A stretch of 64,000 nt of DNA from the NCBI GenBank assembly GCA_022376925.1, contig JAIOJX010000004.1:123963123-124027122 (forward strand), written 5' to 3'. Source of the stretch: Tragulus kanchil. Taxonomy: Eukaryota; Chordata; Mammalia; Artiodactyla; Tragulidae. This document shows, piece after piece, positions 60,817 to 64,000 of the stretch. How positions within the stretch are numbered: position 1 is the first letter of the stretch; each line of letters starts with the position of its first letter. Made by a program: the position numbers and the translations under genes. The notes beneath the pieces are model-generated. The model saw only the letters and a program-made list of their open reading frames with translations. It was not told the DNA's origin and did no database searches.

Positions 60817-61025
60817 GCATGAGTGCATTCATGCTCAGTCGTGTCCGACTGTGTGGCCCATGGACTGTGGTCCACCAGGTTTCTCTTTCCATGGGAATCT
60901 CCAGGCAATGAAACTGGAGTGGGATGCCATTCCCTTCTCCAGGGGATATTTCTGACCCAGGGATTAGACCTGGGTCTTCTACACTGCAGGCAGATTCTTT
61001 ACAGTCTGAGACATCAAGGAAGACC
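60817..61025 (-). mobile_element. Bov-tA SINE
   Basis: 'catgctcagtcgtgtccgac', 'gcccatggactgtggtcc', 'gggatgccattcccttctcc', 'ggattagacctgggtctt', 'ctttacagtctgagacatc' in antisense order. The frames on both strands here are SINE-derived. Confidence 0.87.
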
Positions 61026-61825
61026 ATAGCTTATTATATATTTATTCTAGTCAACAAATCATTGTGAAATGTTAGGTGAAGGAATCTCAATTATCATTTG
61101 ACTCATATCAGACTGTTTCTTTTTACTCATTGAAGGATAACCATTTAGCTTACTAGCCTCCCCAAATTTTTGTTGGTTTTTACATTCAGTTCCTTGTGAC
61201 AAAAATTGGAACTTAGTATTTAAACAGCAAATTTTTAGACAGTATCTGTCAGTTCTAAATTATCTGAGATGAGAAAATCAGCAATTCTGCATTCCTCTCC
61301 CACTATCTCCACAGTTCATTACTTTTACATCGGCAGGATTTATAACGTTCATAATCTTTCCTATGCCCCAAATTAAATCTTTTGTACTTTACCTGTAGGT
61401 TGACTCTATAAGTCATCAATGGCTTTGAAAATTATGACTTTTATAGATATTATTCATTATAGAACAGAATTGCATAGATCAACTAATAAAGAAATTTTGT
61501 CCTATATCACTGTGTCAATCAATTATTTTTTAACTATGATACATGCTTTTTGAAAATTCAAAGAATATAGAAATCGATGAAGAATAGTGTAAATCTTCAT
61601 ACATTTTATAATAGGGTTTTAATCATTTATTAGAAATAGGATTTCAATATATATATATTTCCATGGCCTCTTTTTCCTTAAGGTATTATGACCATTTTTC
61701 CATTTTTCTGTTTATATATGTATTCTGTTTTGTTTAATTGATGATTAGCATTCCATATATGTTTGAAACAACATTTATTTTACCCTACTGAAAGACCACT
61801 TAGATTATTTCCTATCATTTGCTCT
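61026..61825. other. AT-rich intergenic DNA
   Basis: The stretch 61500-61810 ('tatgatacatgctttttga', 'accatttttccatttttctg', 'agattatttcctatcatttg') has the feel of a very old L1 relic, but I cannot assign it. No gene seen. Confidence 0.4.
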
Positions 61826-61868
61826 GTGTGTGTGTGTATGTGTGTGTGTGTGCACGCACGCATGTGTG
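61826..61868. repeat. (GT)n microsatellite
   Basis: Interrupted GT repeat running into GCAC/GCAT units, immediately before a SINE fragment. Confidence 0.9.
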
Positions 61869-61930
61869 TTAGTTGCTCACTCATGTCCAGTCCACTGTAT
61901 TCCTTTGCCTGGTAAATGCACTTAAATTCT
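61869..61930 (-). mobile_element. Short Bov-A fragment
   Basis: 'ttagttgctcactcatgtcc' resembles the Bov-A 'cgctcagtcgtgtcc' motif next to a GT repeat, a common arrangement in ruminants. Only about 60 bases remain. Confidence 0.45.
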
Positions 61931-61940
61931 TATTACACTT

Positions 61941-62277
61941 TGAAAGAACAGAGGGGCTTCTTTGTTGGTTCAGTGGTAAAAAATCTGCTTGCCAATGCAG
62001 GGGACACAGGTCTGATACCTGGTCCTGGGAAAATCCCACATACCATGGAGCAACTAAGCCCATGTGCCACATCTACTGAGCCCGCATGATGAACTACTAA
62101 AGCCAGCACACCTAAGCCCATGCTCCACAAGAGAAGACACCACAGGGAGAAGTCCACACACTGTGACTAGAGTAGCCCTTGCTCGCCACATCCAAAGACC
62201 TCACATAGCAAGGAAGACCCAGTGCAGCCAAAAATAAATAAGTAAATCTTAAAAAAATAAAAAAATGAAAGAACAGA
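61941..62277 (+). mobile_element. CHR-type SINE, standard body, with target-site duplication
   Basis: Body 61953-62265: head 'ggggcttctttgttggttca', 'ctggtcctgggaaaatccc', 'atggagcaactaagcccatg', 'agtagcccttgctcgcc', 'cagtgcagccaaaaataaat' and A-rich tail. Target-site duplication 'tgaaagaacaga' at 61941-61952 and 62266-62277. Its middle is the ordinary CHR body, unlike the CpG-rich variant at 5403, 34197, 47599 and 57557. Confidence 0.92.
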
Positions 62278-64000
62278 AAATGGAAATAATAAACAATTTG
62301 TCTTTGGCACTGAATTAATCAAACAATTTTCCCCTGTTTGACTGTTAACCTAGTTAATCACAGAGAGAGTTTTAGTGATATCTTATTTTATTTCTTTGTC
62401 ATTTGTTAATGGGCTCATGAGTTTAATTTGTTAATATTTTACCAGTATTTTTGTACTTATTTATATTTTTGTTTTCTTGTGTCACCCATGCCTGATTTCT
62501 AGCATCTGACTCCTGTCCTGACACCACTCCCAGACTTTTAAGAATTGCATGGCCTGAGGCCCGCTGTCAGAAGGAAGTAGGATGACAAACTGGGTTCTAG
62601 GATGATAATTGGTTCCACTTCCCTCAGGCATATATGGCACTGCTATTTTCACTCTTTAGTGAACATAAATTAGAATAAACTGGTTCTTTTTTTTTCTTTT
62701 GGTGAATGGGAAGATTCTAAATTGCTTTCTTTATCTCTCCCAGTATGAACTAGAGATAAAAGGCTCATTTCCTATTGCTTGGAGTGTAGAGGAGAAGAAT
62801 AATACCATTTGAAACGCTGTCTAAGTGTTGCTGCTTATAAAACTTCCTGCTTTGACTTCTTATCAGTCTTGTTAGCAGATAGAATACTTTTGGCTGCAGG
62901 TAACAGATTTCTGACTAACATTCCTGAAATGTAAAGACCTTTATTTCAGCGAAAAAAAGTTGAATAAAAAAAAAGTTTGCATCATTTGTATATAGGATTA
63001 AAAAATGAGTGTCACTGTTTACTACCAGAGTCAACTGTACAGTTCTTCCATTGTTTCCTTTTCAAATAAAACAGTCATTACAACAAAATACCAAAATAAT
63101 ATGGCTTTTATAACCAGCTAAATTTATACATAAATTTAAAAAATTCAAGCTCCAGTAGCCCTGGCTCCGCCACATCCAATGATGAACTACTAAAGCCAGC
63201 ACACCTAAGCCCATGCTCCACAAGAGAAGACACCACAGGGAGAAGTCCACACACTGTGACTAGAGTAGCCCTTGCTCGCCACATCCAAAGACCTCACATA
63301 GCAAGGAAGACCCAGTGCAGCCAAAAATAAATAAGTAAATCTTAAAAAAATAAAAAAATGAAAGAACAGAAAATGGAAATAATAAACAATTTGTCTTTGG
63401 CACTGAATTAATCAAACAATTTTCCCCTGTTTGACTGTTAACCTAGTTAATCACAGAGAGAGTTTTAGTGATATCTTATTTTATTTCTTTGTCATTTGTT
63501 AATGGGCTCATGAGTTTAATTTGTTAATATTTTACCAGTATTTTTGTACTTATTTATATTTTTGTTTTCTTGTGTCACCCATGCCTGATTTCTAGCATCT
63601 GACTCCTGTCCTGACACCACTCCCAGACTTTTAAGAATTGCATGGCCTGAGGCCCGCTGTCAGAAGGAAGTAGGATGACAAACTGGGTTCTAGGATGATA
63701 ATTGGTTCCACTTCCCTCAGGCATATATGGCACTGCTATTTTCACTCTTTAGTGAACATAAATTAGAATAAACTGGTTCTTTTTTTTTCTTTTGGTGAAT
63801 GGGAAGATTCTAAATTGCTTTCTTTATCTCTCCCAGTATGAACTAGAGATAAAAGGCTCATTTCCTATTGCTTGGAGTGTAGAGGAGAAGAATAATACCA
63901 TTTGAAACGCTGTCTAAGTGTTGCTGCTTATAAAACTTCCTGCTTTGACTTCTTATCAGTCTTGTTAGCAGATAGAATACTTTTGGCTGCAGGTAACAGA
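62088..64000. repeat. Tandem duplication 21 (unit 1093 bp), cut by the window end
   Basis: Copy A starts at 62088 inside the CHR SINE; copy B starts at 63181 and runs off the window. The seam 63150-63180 contains 'gtagccctggctccgccac' and 'atccaatgatgaac', a shortened, altered version of the SINE text before 62088. The 3' half of the SINE is thus seen again at 63181-63358. 62278-63140 holds no recognised gene or repeat. Confidence 0.93.

Noticed and set aside
809..64000. Repeated blocks as a CRISPR array, satellite or gene cluster
   Set aside because: Each unit occurs once or twice, units differ completely from site to site, and there is no short repeat-spacer pattern.

Overview
The window is mammalian and most likely from a pecoran ruminant (bovid, deer or close relative). 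It carries Bov-tA and Bov-A2 SINEs, tRNA-Glu-type CHR SINEs and ruminant-style LINE-1 3' ends on an AT-rich background, together with old mammalian relics (L2, MIR, an MLT1 LTR, MER1-type hAT transposons). I found no intact host protein-coding gene, no tRNA or rRNA gene, and nothing bacterial. Most open frames are short and arise by chance or inside repeats. The best coding signal is a broken LINE-1 ORF2 C-terminus at 32562-33349. A second possible decayed coding relic lies at 36240-36740.

The dominant feature is structural. I count 21 places where about 1.1 kb of otherwise unrelated sequence is repeated once, head to tail, almost perfectly. Offsets run from 1078 to about 1200 bp and 16 of the 21 lie between 1080 and 1125. 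Copy A starts near 809, 2811, 5243, 9173, 11575, 16247, 18030, 19844, 21917, 25311, 30504, 34181, 37223, 39162, 41430, 43547, 47321, 51579, 53473, 58202 and 62088. The repeated units share no sequence with one another; only the geometry recurs. Where neighbouring events overlap, short stretches occur three times. Collapsing every pair would leave roughly 40 kb. At many junctions the last 30-80 bases are a degraded, indel-rich version of sequence that is clean in the other copy. The simplest explanation is an assembly fault, in which overlapping contig or read ends of about 1.1 kb were concatenated without merging. A real biological process cannot be excluded from sequence alone.

Layout: 1-5240, AT-rich with L1 scraps and two overlapping duplications. 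5240-8520, young CHR SINE, Bov-tA, Bov-A2 and an inverted repeat. 8640-14475, old L1 pieces. 14590-15976, LTR-like sequence and an MLT1 LTR. 16245-24115, L2 and Bov-tA with a run of overlapping duplications. 24285-27474, antisense L1 and L2. 27930-30050, MIR, LTR-like and hAT relics. 31051-33692, a 5'-truncated L1 with target-site duplications, split by a duplication. 34180-45730, SINEs, L2 and AT-rich DNA with five duplications. 45705-49720, L1 3' ends interrupted by SINEs. 49720-64000, L2, MER1-like, Bov-tA and CHR elements with the last four duplications. For downstream use, copy number, spacing and small indels in this window should be treated as unreliable until checked against reads.
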